From positions 1 to 45,804 of the forward strand of contig NZ_QHLI01000020.1 in NCBI RefSeq assembly GCF_006864425.1: a DNA stretch of 45,804 nt. The letters run 5' to 3'. The notes beneath the pieces were generated by a model. The model was given only the letters and a program-made list of their open reading frames with translations. It did not search any database and was not told where the DNA came from. The position numbers and the translations under genes are program-made. This DNA is from Campylobacter troglodytis. GTDB taxonomy: Bacteria; Campylobacterota; Campylobacteria; Campylobacterales; Campylobacteraceae. Numbering within the stretch: the first letter of the stretch is position 1; each line of letters opens with the position of its first letter. Of the stretch, positions 27,287 to 37,335 are shown piece by piece.

Positions 27287-27997
27287 TTATAAAGCCCTAG
27301 CCGCATTTAATAAGTTTCTTTCATAATCAAGCCTTTCTTGCATTAGATCGTGCGTTTTTTCAAGCCATTTTTCCTCACTTAGATCAACTAGATCCAAGCA
27401 TATAATCCTTAAAACCCCACCTTGAAGTGTAAATTCCTTGCTATCAAGTAGGTTGGCACTGTCTATTATAAGCAAGGGTTGTACCTTTAAATTGAGCTTT
27501 TGGGAAAGCACCTTCGCTCCAACTTGAAATTTTAGGATTTTATCCGTTTTTGACCGTGTGCCATCAGGAAAGATAGCTAAGATCCTCCCCTCAGCCAATC
27601 TTTCCCTTGCCTCCTTTAAAAGAGTGATTATAGAGCGGGGGTTTTTTCTATCCACACATAAGAGCTTTGGTTTTATCATAGTTTGCTTAAAGATGGGAAG
27701 TTCTTTGATCTCTTTTTTGGCTATCCAGGCTAAATTTTTAGGATAAAATGCCTCTAAGGCTATAATATCAAGCATACTTTGATGATTCATCATGATCATC
27801 GTAGCTGCTGGGTTTAGCTCGCCTATGAATTCAACCCTCACAGGCATAATTTTAAGCTGAATTTTCGCCCAAATTCTTCTAATTTTCCAAATTTTTTCTT
27901 GATTATTTGTAAATGCAAACAAAAAGATCACAAAAAGCACGCTTAGTATAAAAAACACGCTATAAAATGCTGCCCTAATTCTTTTGCAAGGCTTCAC
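27287..27997 (-). CDS. plsC: 1-acyl-sn-glycerol-3-phosphate acyltransferase
   Basis: 236 aa with a GTG start. It acylates lysophosphatidic acid to phosphatidic acid at the inner membrane. One N-terminal membrane helix (about 8-30) precedes the catalytic NHQSMLD (His72, Asp77) and the glycerol-phosphate-binding FPDGTRS (143-149). The Asp in FPDGTRS replaces the more common Glu of FPEGTR. The gene overlaps the upstream SH3 gene by 23 bp and ends the ctpA-purC-purS-purQ-SH3-plsC cluster. Confidence 0.93.
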   Translation of the reverse strand: MKPCKRIRAAFYSVFFILSVLFVIFLFAFTNNQEKIWKIRRIWAKIQLKIMPVRVEFIGELNPAATMIMMNHQSMLDIIALEAFYPKNLAWIAKKEIKELPIFKQTMIKPKLLCVDRKNPRSIITLLKEARERLAEGRILAIFPDGTRSKTDKILKFQVGAKVLSQKLNLKVQPLLIIDSANLLDSKEFTLQGGVLRIICLDLVDLSEEKWLEKTHDLMQERLDYERNLLNAARAL

Positions 27998-29147
27998 TCT
28001 TCACCCATCCTATCTTGCCACTACTTAAAAGCACCTTTATGTAATCTTTTCTTTTATCTAGCACCTCGACCTCTTCGTTAGCTTGGCTTGTGTAAAAATA
28101 TGTTGATTGAGAGGTTGGAAGAAGCTGAGCCTTTGAATTTGCCTTTAAAAGAGCCACCTTTGCATCCCCTCCTCCTACAAAAAAGCTTAAAACAAAGCTT
28201 ATAAAAGAAAGCGTTAAAAAACTGTAACTTTTTTTAAAGACAAAAATAAGCCCCCCTATGAGAGCAAGTGCCCACAAAAAAAGCCTTTTATAAAGATCAA
28301 GATCGCTACTTTGAGGATTTAGATCACTTTGAGTGCTAAGCTTATCATCGCTTAGCTCAACCCTTAAAAGAGCATGTTCAAGGCTAAGAGTTTGGGTATT
28401 AAAATATGAAAAATCAAGCTCAGTTAAGCTAGGATCAAAAACAGCAGAATAAAAAGCAACCGAGCTATTAAGATCCCCTCTAAGCCCATCAATTCTTTGC
28501 ATTATGATCTTGTCGTTATTAAGATGAAAATTCCTTAAATTCACACCCTCGCCGCTTAATTCAACCGTCATAATTAAATTTTTATTGTCAAAAAAATCGC
28601 TTTTAAAATGCCTAACAGTAAGATCCTTTGCCACAATCTGAGAATAATTCTTCCCAGCATCCACCCTCTTAAACTGCAAGGGATTAACTGTGAGGCTAGC
28701 TTGTTGAAAGATCTCTTTGTTTCTATTTAAGCTTACTATTATTTGTTTAAGCTCAGCATTAACAGTTTTAGCCTCAAAATAAAGCGTGGCTGTGTATTCA
28801 TTGGCATTTTTTTCCCATTTTGTTTGGGTGTTTAAGAAGTTTAAGAATTCATTTTTCTCAAAATTAAGCTCAAATTCAAAGTCCGCACTCTCATCTGTTT
28901 TTGCTATAAGTTCTATGCTAAAAAGCTCACCAACAAAGTATTCACTCTTATAATCTTTGGTGCTTAAAACAAGAGAGCTTGTAGCTGAAAAGGGATCAAA
29001 GACATTTTGAGTATAATCACTCATTTCATCGCTCTCAGCTATGCTCTCATAAAGCCTTTGATCATTTTCATTAAGTATGGCAGGGCTTGAGGTTAAAACA
29101 AGCATTAATAATAAAAATTTACAAAATAAAGCCAAAGACCCTCTCAT
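27975..29147 (-). CDS. Membrane-anchored protein with C-terminal SH3 domain (Cj0515-like)
   Basis: 390 aa. A signal sequence (about 5-25) precedes a long beta-rich periplasmic part (about 50-285) resembling BatD-type regions. Two hydrophobic segments follow (about 290-308 and 312-330), and a bacterial SH3-like domain closes the protein (about 335-390, YFYTSQANEEVEVLDK then IGWVKSEALQKN). The SH3 part suggests binding to cell-wall or peptide ligands. It overlaps purQ by 4 bp (ATGA) and plsC by 23 bp. The function is unknown; position fits Cj0515 of C. jejuni as I recall. Confidence 0.82.
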   Translation of the reverse strand: MRGSLALFCKFLLLMLVLTSSPAILNENDQRLYESIAESDEMSDYTQNVFDPFSATSSLVLSTKDYKSEYFVGELFSIELIAKTDESADFEFELNFEKNEFLNFLNTQTKWEKNANEYTATLYFEAKTVNAELKQIIVSLNRNKEIFQQASLTVNPLQFKRVDAGKNYSQIVAKDLTVRHFKSDFFDNKNLIMTVELSGEGVNLRNFHLNNDKIIMQRIDGLRGDLNSSVAFYSAVFDPSLTELDFSYFNTQTLSLEHALLRVELSDDKLSTQSDLNPQSSDLDLYKRLFLWALALIGGLIFVFKKSYSFLTLSFISFVLSFFVGGGDAKVALLKANSKAQLLPTSQSTYFYTSQANEEVEVLDKRKDYIKVLLSSGKIGWVKSEALQKN

Positions 29148-29788
29148 AAAAAGCCTTTTAATAGTTTAAGTCCTATGTCAGAGCCTAAAAGCGTTTCACA
29201 GGCACGTTCAGGATGAGGCATAAGTCCAAAAATTTTTTTACTCTCATCGCAAATGCCTGCTATATCGCACTTTGAGCCGTTTGGATTGTTTTCATATTTT
29301 AATGTAATTAAATCCTTATCTTGCAAGAATTTCAAGTCGCTTTCGTCTGCAAAAAAATTGCCCTCGCCGTGTGCTATGGGGAGACTTACTATTTCATTTT
29401 TGGCGAAATTTTTGCAAAGAGCATTGTCATTTGAGATGATTTTTAGGGGCTGATTTTTGGATACAAAGCTTAAATTTTCGTTGTGTTTCATAGCCCCTTT
29501 TAAAAGCCTCATTTCAAGTAGCATTTGAAAGCCATTGCAAATGCCAAGCACGAAGCCGCCGCGTTTTGCGTGAGCTAAAACCCCACTCATAGCCCTCGCA
29601 AATTTTGCAATCGCACCGCTTCGCAAATAATCTCCATAAGAAAATCCGCCGGGCAAAACCACTAAATCAGCCTTGAAATCGTTTTGCTCGTGCCAAACAA
29701 TGTCCGCCTTTACGCCTAATTTTTCAAAGGCGTAAGCGGTGTCAAATTCGCAATTTGTGCCTAGAAATCGAATGATGGCTACTTTCAA
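29144..29788 (-). CDS. purQ: Phosphoribosylformylglycinamidine synthase, glutaminase subunit
   Basis: 214 aa. A class I glutamine amidotransferase that supplies ammonia to PurL in purine synthesis. The nucleophile Cys84 is in LGICNGFQML, and His192 and Glu194 in LMPHPERA complete the triad. PurQ works with PurS and PurL; PurL is not in the window. The 413-bp gap to purS is filled by repeats, unlike the usual tight spacing. Confidence 0.97.
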   Translation of the reverse strand: MKVAIIRFLGTNCEFDTAYAFEKLGVKADIVWHEQNDFKADLVVLPGGFSYGDYLRSGAIAKFARAMSGVLAHAKRGGFVLGICNGFQMLLEMRLLKGAMKHNENLSFVSKNQPLKIISNDNALCKNFAKNEIVSLPIAHGEGNFFADESDLKFLQDKDLITLKYENNPNGSKCDIAGICDESKKIFGLMPHPERACETLLGSDIGLKLLKGFL

Positions 29789-29864
29789 GTTGTTTTTCCT
29801 TGCATTTATTTGATAAAAAATTCAAGCTAAAATTCACAAAAATTTACAAAATTTTACCACAATT

Positions 29865-29945
29865 TGTCATTCTGAGCCTTTTTTCAAAAAGGCGAAGAAT
29901 CTCAAAGCCTCAAAGAGATACTTCGCTATGCTCAGTATGACAAAA
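29865..29945. repeat. Dispersed core repeat in the purQ-purS gap
   Basis: tttgtcattctgagcc...ggcgaagaatctcaaag...gagatacttcgctatgc...agtatgacaaaat forms an inverted, hairpin-capable core like that inside MITE-A, but without the ggctcttttt ends. An internal stem gccttttttcaaaaaggc (29877-29894) is obvious. Confidence 0.65.
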
Positions 29946-30007
29946 TGGGGCGAAAATTCACGCTTGCGTGAATTTTCCGTTAAAAAATTCAAGGTGCAGT
30001 ATTTCGA

Positions 30008-30087
30008 GCGAGAAATCGCTTTTGGCAAACGAGGCTAGACTAGAAGCGACAGCGGTCTGCCGAAGTTTGTTAAAAGCGATTTCTCGC
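30008..30087. repeat. 80-bp near-palindrome with perfect 16-bp arms
   Basis: gcgagaaatcgctttt (30008-30023) pairs with aaaagcgatttctcgc (30072-30087). After two mismatches the stem continues with caaac against gtttg. The apex of about 34 nt (gaggctagactagaag...) is GC-richer than its surroundings. It lies between purS and purQ and would fold strongly in the pur transcript. It could be an RNA control element, a transposed repeat or a terminator/attenuator; no T tract follows the arms. Confidence 0.7.
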
Positions 30088-30201
30088 CGAAAGACGAACC
30101 AAGCCAAATTCAAAAAAGCCCTACAAACCGAGCCAAAACTCACTCACAAAGCCTAAAATTCAAACTAAAATTCACAAACACCCAAAATTCAAGCCAAAAC
30201 T

Positions 30202-30435
30202 TTACACAAATTCATAATCCTCAATTACCGAATTTACAAGTAGTTCCTCGCACATTTTTTTTGCCTGTGTTTTTGCCTCGTTTAAATCCTGCGTGTTAAG
30301 TTCTAAAATAATTTGCTTTGCCATTTTTACCTCTTTTACCTCGCTAAAATTCAAGGCGTGCAAAGCCTTTTCAATCGCCTTTGCCTGCGGGTCTAAAACC
30401 CCATTTTTCAAAAATATATTTACCGCAATCTTCAT
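30202..30435 (-). CDS. purS: Phosphoribosylformylglycinamidine synthase subunit PurS
   Basis: 77 aa from ATG 30435, preceded by ggag; a longer start ten codons upstream has no such support. It opens MKIAVNIFLKNGVLDPQ and has the family block AKAIEKALHALNF, normal length for the small PurS dimer that bridges PurL and PurQ. It lies 217 bp after purC in the same direction. Confidence 0.93.
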   Translation of the reverse strand: MKIAVNIFLKNGVLDPQAKAIEKALHALNFSEVKEVKMAKQIILELNTQDLNEAKTQAKKMCEELLVNSVIEDYEFV

Positions 30436-30651
30436 TTTTTCTCCAAAGTTTTTTAAAAAATTCACGAATCTTGCTTGAATTTAAACTCAAATTTAGCCTT
30501 TAAATTCAAGGTGTAAAAATTTAAATTTGCAAGGCTTTAAATTTAAAATCAAATTTAAAGCAAACAAGCTTTCAAAATTCACGCCCTCAAAGTCAAAATT
30601 CAAGCCAAAATTCAAAAATTCACATAAATTCACTGAATTTTAGCTAGAAAT

Positions 30652-31371
30652 TCAGCTTAAAATCCTTTTCAAAACTTCCTCATAAGCCATCTTTACCTTG
30701 CCCTTGCCCTCTCCTGTGCCTAGATCTTGTCTAAACCTATCCTTGTCGAGTTTTTCGTTTGTATCCTTGTCCCAAAAGCGACAACTATCAGGGCTTATCT
30801 CATCAGCAAGTAAGATCTTGCCCTTTTTATCATAGCCAAACTCGATTTTAAAGTCTATTAATCTAAGTTTTTTACTTGCAAAGAATTCAAACAAAATGGC
30901 ATTGATCTTGCGGGCGATTTTTTTAATTTTTTTGATATGTGCTTTTTTTCGCACCAAATTCAGCAATAAACAATGCTCATCGTTGATAAAGGGATCTCCC
31001 AAGGCGTCATCTTTTAGGCAAAACTCCACAAGCACAAAGGGTAGCACAGTGCCGTCTTTGATGCCAAGCCTTTTTGTTAAAGATCCTGTTGCTACATTGC
31101 GGACGATGACTTCGATGGGGATAATCTCGCATTTTTTCACAAGCTGTTGTGTGGGGCTTAAAACCTTGATTAAGTGCGTTTTAATGCCATTTTTTTCAAG
31201 CAAGGTAAAAAGTTCAGTGCTAATCTTACAGTTTAAGGCTCCCTTGCCTTCCTCGCTTCCTTTTTTTTCGGCATTAAAGGCAGTTAGATCATCTTTAAAT
31301 TCAGCGACTAAGCTATCTTTTTTATCGCTTTGAAAAAGTATCTTGCCCTTGCCCTCGTAAATTTTTTTCAT
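30652..31371 (-). CDS. purC: SAICAR synthetase
   Basis: 239 aa, normal for the PurC family. It condenses CAIR with aspartate in purine synthesis. Seen: the opening [14 protein letters not shown], the substrate loop [12 protein letters not shown] (about 87-98), and [15 protein letters not shown] (about 172-186). Its ATG overlaps the ctpA stop (ATGA), so they are translationally coupled. Confidence 0.97.
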   Translation of the reverse strand: MKKIYEGKGKILFQSDKKDSLVAEFKDDLTAFNAEKKGSEEGKGALNCKISTELFTLLEKNGIKTHLIKVLSPTQQLVKKCEIIPIEVIVRNVATGSLTKRLGIKDGTVLPFVLVEFCLKDDALGDPFINDEHCLLLNLVRKKAHIKKIKKIARKINAILFEFFASKKLRLIDFKIEFGYDKKGKILLADEISPDSCRFWDKDTNEKLDKDRFRQDLGTGEGKGKVKMAYEEVLKRILS

Positions 31372-32687
31372 CTTGTGCTTCCTTTTTGTATGTTTAGGAT
31401 CTTTACTGCATCAACGGCTGCTTTTAGCTGTGCGTCATCGTTTAGCTGCAAAGGAGTAATGATATTTTTATCCTCTTTGCTTTCTTTTTTGGGTGCTTCC
31501 TTTACTCCACCTATCTTTTCAAGCTCGCCTTGCAAATGCTGTTTAAGATCGCTTTCTTTTATGGAAAAGCTTTCGTCGTTTGAAGAAATCTTGCCCGCTG
31601 CTATTTCAATGTCAGGCTTTACTCCAACTGCTTGTATGCTTCTGCCATTTGGTAGATAATATCTTGCTATGGTTAGCCTTAAAGCCTCTGTTTTATTAAT
31701 TTGCATCACTGTTTGAACGCTACCCTTGCCAAAGGTCTTTTCTCCAACTATGATAGCCCTTTTAAAGTCCTGCAAGGCTCCACTTACTATCTCGCTAGCA
31801 CTAGCACTTCCTCCATTTACAAGCACCACAAGAGAGCTATCGCTTACTTTTTTATTTTTCACGGCCTCGTAATTTCTATTTTCTGATTCTATCTTGCCCT
31901 TTTGAGAGACGATAACGCCCTTATCTACAAATAAATTTGTAAGCTCAATTGCCTGATCTAGCAATCCGCCTGGGTTGTTACGCAAGTCAAGCACTATGCC
32001 TTTTATCTTTGGATGAGCTTTGATCGCCTTTCTTGCTTGTTCTGCTACATTTTTATCAAAGGTGGTTACGCGTAGATATAATATATCTTCATTTTCTACA
32101 AGCTTAGAATACACGCTTTCTACCTTGATAATATCCCTTTTGAGAGTTAGATCAAAGGGCTTTTGAGCTGGTCTATATATGGTTACTGTGATCTCTGTTT
32201 TTGGCTTACCTCTCATTCTATCAACAGCATCATCAAGGCTCATCTCCAAGGTAGCCTCGCCGTTAATCCGCAAGATCACATCTCCTGCCTTAATGCCAGC
32301 CTTATCAGCAGGGGTGCCTTCAATTGGGGCTATGACGGTTAGGGCATTATCCTTCATACCAACAGTTATGCCAAGTCCTCCAAATTCACCGCTTGTTTGA
32401 ATTTTCATTTGATTAAAGCTTTTTTCATCAAGAAAAGATGAGTGAGCGTCTAAATTTGAAAGAAGTCCTGATATGGACTTATCCACTAAATCGCTTATGT
32501 TTTGATCTTCTACATAATACTGCTCTACTATGGCTAGGGTTTTGGTGAATTTATCAAGGGCTTGAAGTCTTTTGTTTAGCTCATCTTGTTTGCTATCTTT
32601 TGCGTAACTGTTGCTTGTAAGCAAAAAGCACACAAGAAGGGTGCTTACAAAACCAAAGAGGCTCATAAGGGTTCGTTTTGTTTTCAA
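31368..32687 (-). CDS. ctpA: C-terminal processing peptidase (S41A)
   Basis: 439 aa from TTG 32687, chosen because tttggag sits 6 nt upstream; a TTG at 32705 lacks such a site. The signal segment (about 5-28) ends near SYAKD, so it acts in the periplasm. The PDZ domain spans about 98-182, and the S41 catalytic domain about 195-370. The nucleophile Ser lies in GGSASASE (292-299) and the general base is Lys321 in [10 protein letters not shown]. It clips C-termini of envelope proteins. First gene of the cluster leading into purC. Confidence 0.92.
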   Translation of the reverse strand: MKTKRTLMSLFGFVSTLLVCFLLTSNSYAKDSKQDELNKRLQALDKFTKTLAIVEQYYVEDQNISDLVDKSISGLLSNLDAHSSFLDEKSFNQMKIQTSGEFGGLGITVGMKDNALTVIAPIEGTPADKAGIKAGDVILRINGEATLEMSLDDAVDRMRGKPKTEITVTIYRPAQKPFDLTLKRDIIKVESVYSKLVENEDILYLRVTTFDKNVAEQARKAIKAHPKIKGIVLDLRNNPGGLLDQAIELTNLFVDKGVIVSQKGKIESENRNYEAVKNKKVSDSSLVVLVNGGSASASEIVSGALQDFKRAIIVGEKTFGKGSVQTVMQINKTEALRLTIARYYLPNGRSIQAVGVKPDIEIAAGKISSNDESFSIKESDLKQHLQGELEKIGGVKEAPKKESKEDKNIITPLQLNDDAQLKAAVDAVKILNIQKGSTR

Positions 32688-33756
32688 TCTTAGCTCCAAA
32701 ATCAAAAATAAAGCTTTATTTTACTTAATTTCTTTTAAAACTTCGTTAATCTTTGATTAAAGACTGTGAATTTTAAGCACTAACTTAGTCTTGCAAAAAC
32801 TGTTTTTGTTGAATTAATCACACCAAGCTAGGCTTGAAAACAGCAAAATCAAGCTTGTTAAAAGCAAGATGAAGTTTTGCTAGACTATATAAATGCTTAT
32901 TAAAGTAGATTGAGAAAGAAATGTTCTTAAATTTTGCTCTTAAATTTAAAAAATTTTAAGAAATGGTAAAATCTTCTTTTAAAAAGCATTGATCTATCAC
33001 ATAAACTTGCCATTTTTAGTTTCAATAAGGCTAAAAATTTATTTTGAGCTACTTCTTTTGGTATAAAAAATGCCATTTTGAATTTATCTAGCAAACAAAG
33101 AAACTCTTTTGATTTTATATTTTGAGCCTCTTAGTAGGGCTTTTCTTCATCAAAATGACAAGCTGAGCTTTTAGCTTTTTTGCAACGCTTAGTATAACAA
33201 ATGTGAGCTGATAGTTCGCACAAAGCCTCATTATGAAAGATGATGAAGGCTTTGCGTGATTTATCGCTATCATCGCAATTTGCCAAAATTTCATCTTTTG
33301 TTTTTTGTATCTATGATAAAGGCTTCATTGTAATCTATTTTAATGCTTTAATTTATGCAAATATCATACTCTTTTAAGTGCGTGCCGATTTTTCGATTTT
33401 GCTTTTGAGTGCAAAAAGTGCATTGTCGCCAAAGATAAAGGCTTCTTTGTTAAGCTTGCTTTGTGGAATTTGGCTTAAGGCTTGATAAGTCTTTTGTGAA
33501 TTTATAAGCCACCAACGCAATGGGTTGTAAGTCTTGCGAAACAAAACCCTTTGCAAGGTAGAAAGCTTTAAAAGGCAAACCTCCCGAAAGGCAGAGATCT
33601 TTTCATTAATTCACAAACAAGCTTCAAACTTCAAGCAAAATTCACACACAATCTTCAAATTTCAAGCAAAAATTCACAAACAACACCTAGAATTCACAAA
33701 ATTCACACTCCGCTATCCGCTTTCCATTCTCTGTCCTCCGTCCTCCGTATTCTATG
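32688..33756. other. Noncoding gap between ctpA and radA
   Basis: No convincing gene. The minus-strand reading frame at 33374-33556 (60 aa, NPLRWWLINSQKTYQALS) is the best candidate but has no start signal or known motif. Loose copies of the dispersed words aaagcattgatctatca (about 32980) and cttagtataacaaatg (about 33190) occur. Two imperfect copies of cttcaaa-ttcaagcaaaattcacac lie at about 33620-33680. Degenerate ctccgtcctccgtattct words precede radA. Confidence 0.5.
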
Positions 33757-35097
33757 CTACATCCACTCCAAAACCTGGCTTAATTCTGTCGTTACAAAGC
33801 ATTTAAGAGGCATTTCTTCAAGGGGTTTGGCGGGTATTATGGCGGCTTTAAATTTTTGCATAGCAGCTTCTTTTAGCCTTACATCAAGGCTAAAAACCTC
33901 CCTTATCTCGCCGTTTAAGCTAAGCTCGCCTATGAAAACGCTATCCTTGCTTAAAGGGCGGTTCTTAAAGCTTGAAATTATAGCAGCCACCACAGCCAAA
34001 TCAGCCGCCGTCTCGTTTATCTTCACCCCCCCACTTACATTTACAAAGACATCATAATGCCCCAAATTCAGTCCAAGTTTTCGCTCTAAAAGTGCTAAAA
34101 GCATATCAAGACGGTTTCTTTCATATCCTGTTGAGCTTCTTTTTGGATAGCCACTTTCACACACAAGGGCTTGAATTTCAAGCACCAAGGCACGTGAGCC
34201 TTCCATCACCACGCCTAAAGCACTGCCAGCAACTGCCTTGCCACGCGTGAAAAAACGGTTCGCCACATCCTTTGCACTCACAAGCCCCCTTGCTCCCATT
34301 TCAAATATGCCAACCTCGCTAGTGCCTCCAAAGCGGTTTTTAAAGCCACGCAAAAGCCTAATTTCCTTTGTCGCATCGCCTTCAAAATAAAGCACCACAT
34401 CCACCATATGCTCTAAAACGCGAGGACCAGCGATGGCGCCGTCCTTGGTGATATGCCCTATGATGAAGGTGCTGATATTATGAGCCTTTGACACACGCAT
34501 AAGCTCAAAGGTTATCTCACGCACCTGGGTTAGCGAGCCAGCAGCAGAGGCGATCTTGTTTGAATAAAGCGTTTGTATGGAGTCGATGATTAAAAGCTCA
34601 AACTCGCCCTTGTGAAGCTCGCTTAAAACATCCTCCAAACAAAGCTCTGTTAAGAGATATAAATTCTTATCATTTGCCTCAAGCCTATCGGCACGAAGTT
34701 TGATTTGGGTTTTACTTTCCTCCCCGCTTACATAAAGCACCTTTTTACCAGCTTTGGCTAAATTTGAGGCTATTTTTAATAAAAGCGTGGATTTACCAAC
34801 TCCCGGGCTTCCTCCAATTAGCACAAGCGAGCCTACAACCAAACCACCGCCTAAAACCAAGTCAAGCTCAACATCTCCTGTTTTAAGCCTTTGAAAATGC
34901 TCTATCTCAACGGCTTCAATGCAAACAGCAGAACTTGGCGTTTTACTTGCTTTTGAAAGCTCTTTTAAAACAGCAACTTGTTTAGCCTTTAACTCAACAA
35001 AGCTATCCCAAGCATTACAGTCAGGGCATTTGCCTAGCCATTTGCTCTGCTGATTCCCACAGGCTTGACATTCAAAAATGATGGTTTTTTTTGCCAT
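33757..35097 (-). CDS. radA: DNA repair protein RadA (Sms)
   Basis: 446 aa from ATG 35097, preceded by aagga 7 nt upstream; an upstream start would add 16 unlikely residues. A zinc finger with Cys10, Cys13, Cys24 and Cys27 precedes the RecA-like ATPase core, with Walker A GGSPGVGKST (95-104) and the RadA-specific KNRFG motif (in GFKNRFGGTSE). The Lon-protease-like C-terminal domain is complete. It is a branch-migration helicase in recombination and repair. Divergent from the amidohydrolase gene. Confidence 0.97.
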   Translation of the reverse strand: MAKKTIIFECQACGNQQSKWLGKCPDCNAWDSFVELKAKQVAVLKELSKASKTPSSAVCIEAVEIEHFQRLKTGDVELDLVLGGGLVVGSLVLIGGSPGVGKSTLLLKIASNLAKAGKKVLYVSGEESKTQIKLRADRLEANDKNLYLLTELCLEDVLSELHKGEFELLIIDSIQTLYSNKIASAAGSLTQVREITFELMRVSKAHNISTFIIGHITKDGAIAGPRVLEHMVDVVLYFEGDATKEIRLLRGFKNRFGGTSEVGIFEMGARGLVSAKDVANRFFTRGKAVAGSALGVVMEGSRALVLEIQALVCESGYPKRSSTGYERNRLDMLLALLERKLGLNLGHYDVFVNVSGGVKINETAADLAVVAAIISSFKNRPLSKDSVFIGELSLNGEIREVFSLDVRLKEAAMQKFKAAIIPAKPLEEMPLKCFVTTELSQVLEWM

Positions 35098-35204
35098 AGT
35101 TTTATCCTTTGTGTGAATTTTACACAAATTCTTATTATTTTTCATCCTTGTTAATGCCTTTTTAAGCTTGAAAAGACTAAGATTTAAGCAAGAAAGGATT
35201 TAGT

Positions 35205-36050
35205 ATGGGTGTTTTAAGGCTTGGCTTGGTTCAAATAAGTGCTAGGGCTTATGAGCTTGATGATAATCTTAAAAGGGCTTTAAGCTTGGCTAAAAAGGCT
35301 TGTGCACAAGGAGCGAAAATCATCGTTTTTCCAGAGCTTTTTGACTGTGGCTACTGTGTGAGCGATAAGGATGAGATTTTTGGCATTGATCTTAAAAAAG
35401 CAAGCTCTAATCCTAGCTTTAAGGCTTTAAGTGAATTTGCAAGGACAAATGAGGTTTATATCATAGCTTGTAGCATAGAAAAAGAGGGTAAAAAGCTTTA
35501 TGATACAGCTTTTATTCTTAGTCCAAGGGGCAAACTAGTAGGAAAACACCGCAAAATTTATCTTTTTAATACAGAAAAAAAACGTTTTCAAAGGGGCAAG
35601 AAATACAAGGTTTTTGATCTTAAATTCAAGGACTTTTGCGTTAAAACAGGGCTTCAAATTTGCTATGAATTGGGCTTTGGCGAGGGTGCAAGGGCCTTGG
35701 CATTAAAAGGAGCAGATCTTTTAATCTATCCAAGTGCCTTTGGCAAGGCAAGGACTTATAATTGGGATTTATTAAGCCGTGTTAGAGCGCTTGAAAATGG
35801 ATGCTTTGTTGTAGCTTGTGGGCTAAGTGGGACAAGCTTTGATGAGGGCTTTAAAGAAAAATTAGAATTTGCAGGAAGATCAAGAATCATCTCTCCAAAG
35901 GGTAGGATCATAAAAGAAGTAAGCGAGAATGAGGCTTATCTTGTTTGTGAGCTTGATTTAAGCGAGGTTGAGGCTCAAAGAAGGGCTCTTACTTATTTAA
36001 AAGACTTTGATGTTAAGATGCTAAAAAAAGCCTTTAAAGGCATAAAATGA
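35205..36050 (+). CDS. Carbon-nitrogen hydrolase (nitrilase family)
   Basis: 281 aa, full-length nitrilase superfamily. The catalytic triad is Glu44 (VFPELFDCGY), Lys117 (KHRKIYLF) and Cys153 (GLQICYELGF). Hydrolysis of a linear amide, such as N-carbamoylputrescine, omega-amides or deaminated glutathione, is typical; the substrate cannot be fixed. The start is supported by aaagga 8 nt upstream. It stands alone, divergent from radA. Confidence 0.9.
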   Translation: MGVLRLGLVQISARAYELDDNLKRALSLAKKACAQGAKIIVFPELFDCGYCVSDKDEIFGIDLKKASSNPSFKALSEFARTNEVYIIACSIEKEGKKLYDTAFILSPRGKLVGKHRKIYLFNTEKKRFQRGKKYKVFDLKFKDFCVKTGLQICYELGFGEGARALALKGADLLIYPSAFGKARTYNWDLLSRVRALENGCFVVACGLSGTSFDEGFKEKLEFAGRSRIISPKGRIIKEVSENEAYLVCELDLSEVEAQRRALTYLKDFDVKMLKKAFKGIK

Positions 36051-36209
36051 GCTTGAATTTTTTAAATTTATTAGGTTTTTTGCTAGATCTTTTCTTTGCG
36101 AGAACTTACCGTGTTTTAAGGGCTTAAGCCTTGAATTTAAGTTTTAAAAGCCTTAATTTAAAGTCTTTGGGTTTTAAAAGATAAATAAATCTTACAAAAA
36201 GGAGTAAAA

Positions 36210-37088
36210 ATGGCAAAAGAGATTTTAGTAGCTTATGGCGTTGATATAGATGCTGTGGCTGGTTGGCTTGGTAGTTATGGTGGAGAGGATAGCCCTGATG
36301 ATATTTCAAGAGGGCTTTTTGCTGGAGAGGTTGGCATCCCTAGGCTTTTAAAGCTCTTTAAAAGGCATAAGATCCCTGCGACCTGGTTTGCACCCGGCCA
36401 TTCAATAGAAACCTTTCCCGATCAAATGAAGATGATCGTAGATGCAGGACACGAGGTGGGTGCTCATGGGTATTCTCACGAAAATCCTATAGCAATGAGT
36501 GCTAAACAAGAAGAGGATGTCTTGCTTAAAAGCATAGAACTTATCAAGGATCTTACAGGAAAAGGTCCTACAGGCTATGTGGCTCCTTGGTGGGAGTTTT
36601 CAAACATCACAAACGAGCTTTTGCTAAAACACGGCATAAAATATGATCATTCATTAATGCATAATGATTTCACGCCTTATTTTGTGCGTGTGGGGGATAA
36701 ATGGACTAAGATTGATTATAGCTTGGAGGCAAAGGATTGGATGAAGCCCTTGGTGCGTGGCAAGGAAACGAAACTTGTTGAAATTCCTGCAAATTGGTAT
36801 TTAGATGATCTGCCTCCTATGATGTTTATCAAAAAATCCCCAAATAGCTTTGGCTTTATAAGCCCCAGAGACATAGGGCAGATGTGGATAGATCAGTTTG
36901 ATTGGGTGTATAGAGAAATGGACTATGCCGTCTTTGCAATGACCATACACCCTGATGTAAGCGGACGACCGCAGGTTTTGATGATGCATGAAAAAATCAT
37001 ATCTCACATAAATTCACACGAGGGAGTAAGATGGGTGAATTTCAATGAGATAGCTGATGATTTTTTGAAAAGAAGTGGTAAAAACTAG
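36210..37088 (+). CDS. pgdA: Polysaccharide deacetylase, PgdA (HP0310) type
   Basis: 292 aa, NodB-homology deacetylase without a signal peptide. Metal-binding residues are Asp14 (GVDIDAV), His86 and His90 (GAHGYSHEN), the same spacing as in H. pylori PgdA. Other family marks are [10 protein letters not shown] (about 117-126) and the closing [12 protein letters not shown] with the catalytic-site His. The H. pylori homologue affects peptidoglycan acetylation and lysozyme resistance; allantoinase-like (PuuE) activity is the alternative within the subfamily. Strong site aaggag precedes the start. Confidence 0.88.
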   Translation: MAKEILVAYGVDIDAVAGWLGSYGGEDSPDDISRGLFAGEVGIPRLLKLFKRHKIPATWFAPGHSIETFPDQMKMIVDAGHEVGAHGYSHENPIAMSAKQEEDVLLKSIELIKDLTGKGPTGYVAPWWEFSNITNELLLKHGIKYDHSLMHNDFTPYFVRVGDKWTKIDYSLEAKDWMKPLVRGKETKLVEIPANWYLDDLPPMMFIKKSPNSFGFISPRDIGQMWIDQFDWVYREMDYAVFAMTIHPDVSGRPQVLMMHEKIISHINSHEGVRWVNFNEIADDFLKRSGKN

Positions 37089-37335
37089 GTTAAATTCACG
37101 CAAATTTTTGTGTGAGTGCTTGTAATTTGCATTGATGAGGTTAAATTCACACAATTTTTTGTGCGAGTTTTAATTTGCGTTGATCTTACAAAAAGCTTAG
37201 TTTATAAAAGCCTTTGAGTTTCATTTGGCTAAATTCATTTAATTAAGTGGATAATTTAGATCTTTGAGCCTTAAAGGCTTTTACATTTTTAATATTTCAA
37301 GGGCTTGGATTAAACTTTGAATTTAAGGGAAGATA

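Noticed and set aside
33374-33556. 60-aa minus-strand frame (NPLRWWLINSQKT...)
   Set aside because: No ribosome-binding site and no recognisable family; kept only as a remark in the gap entry.
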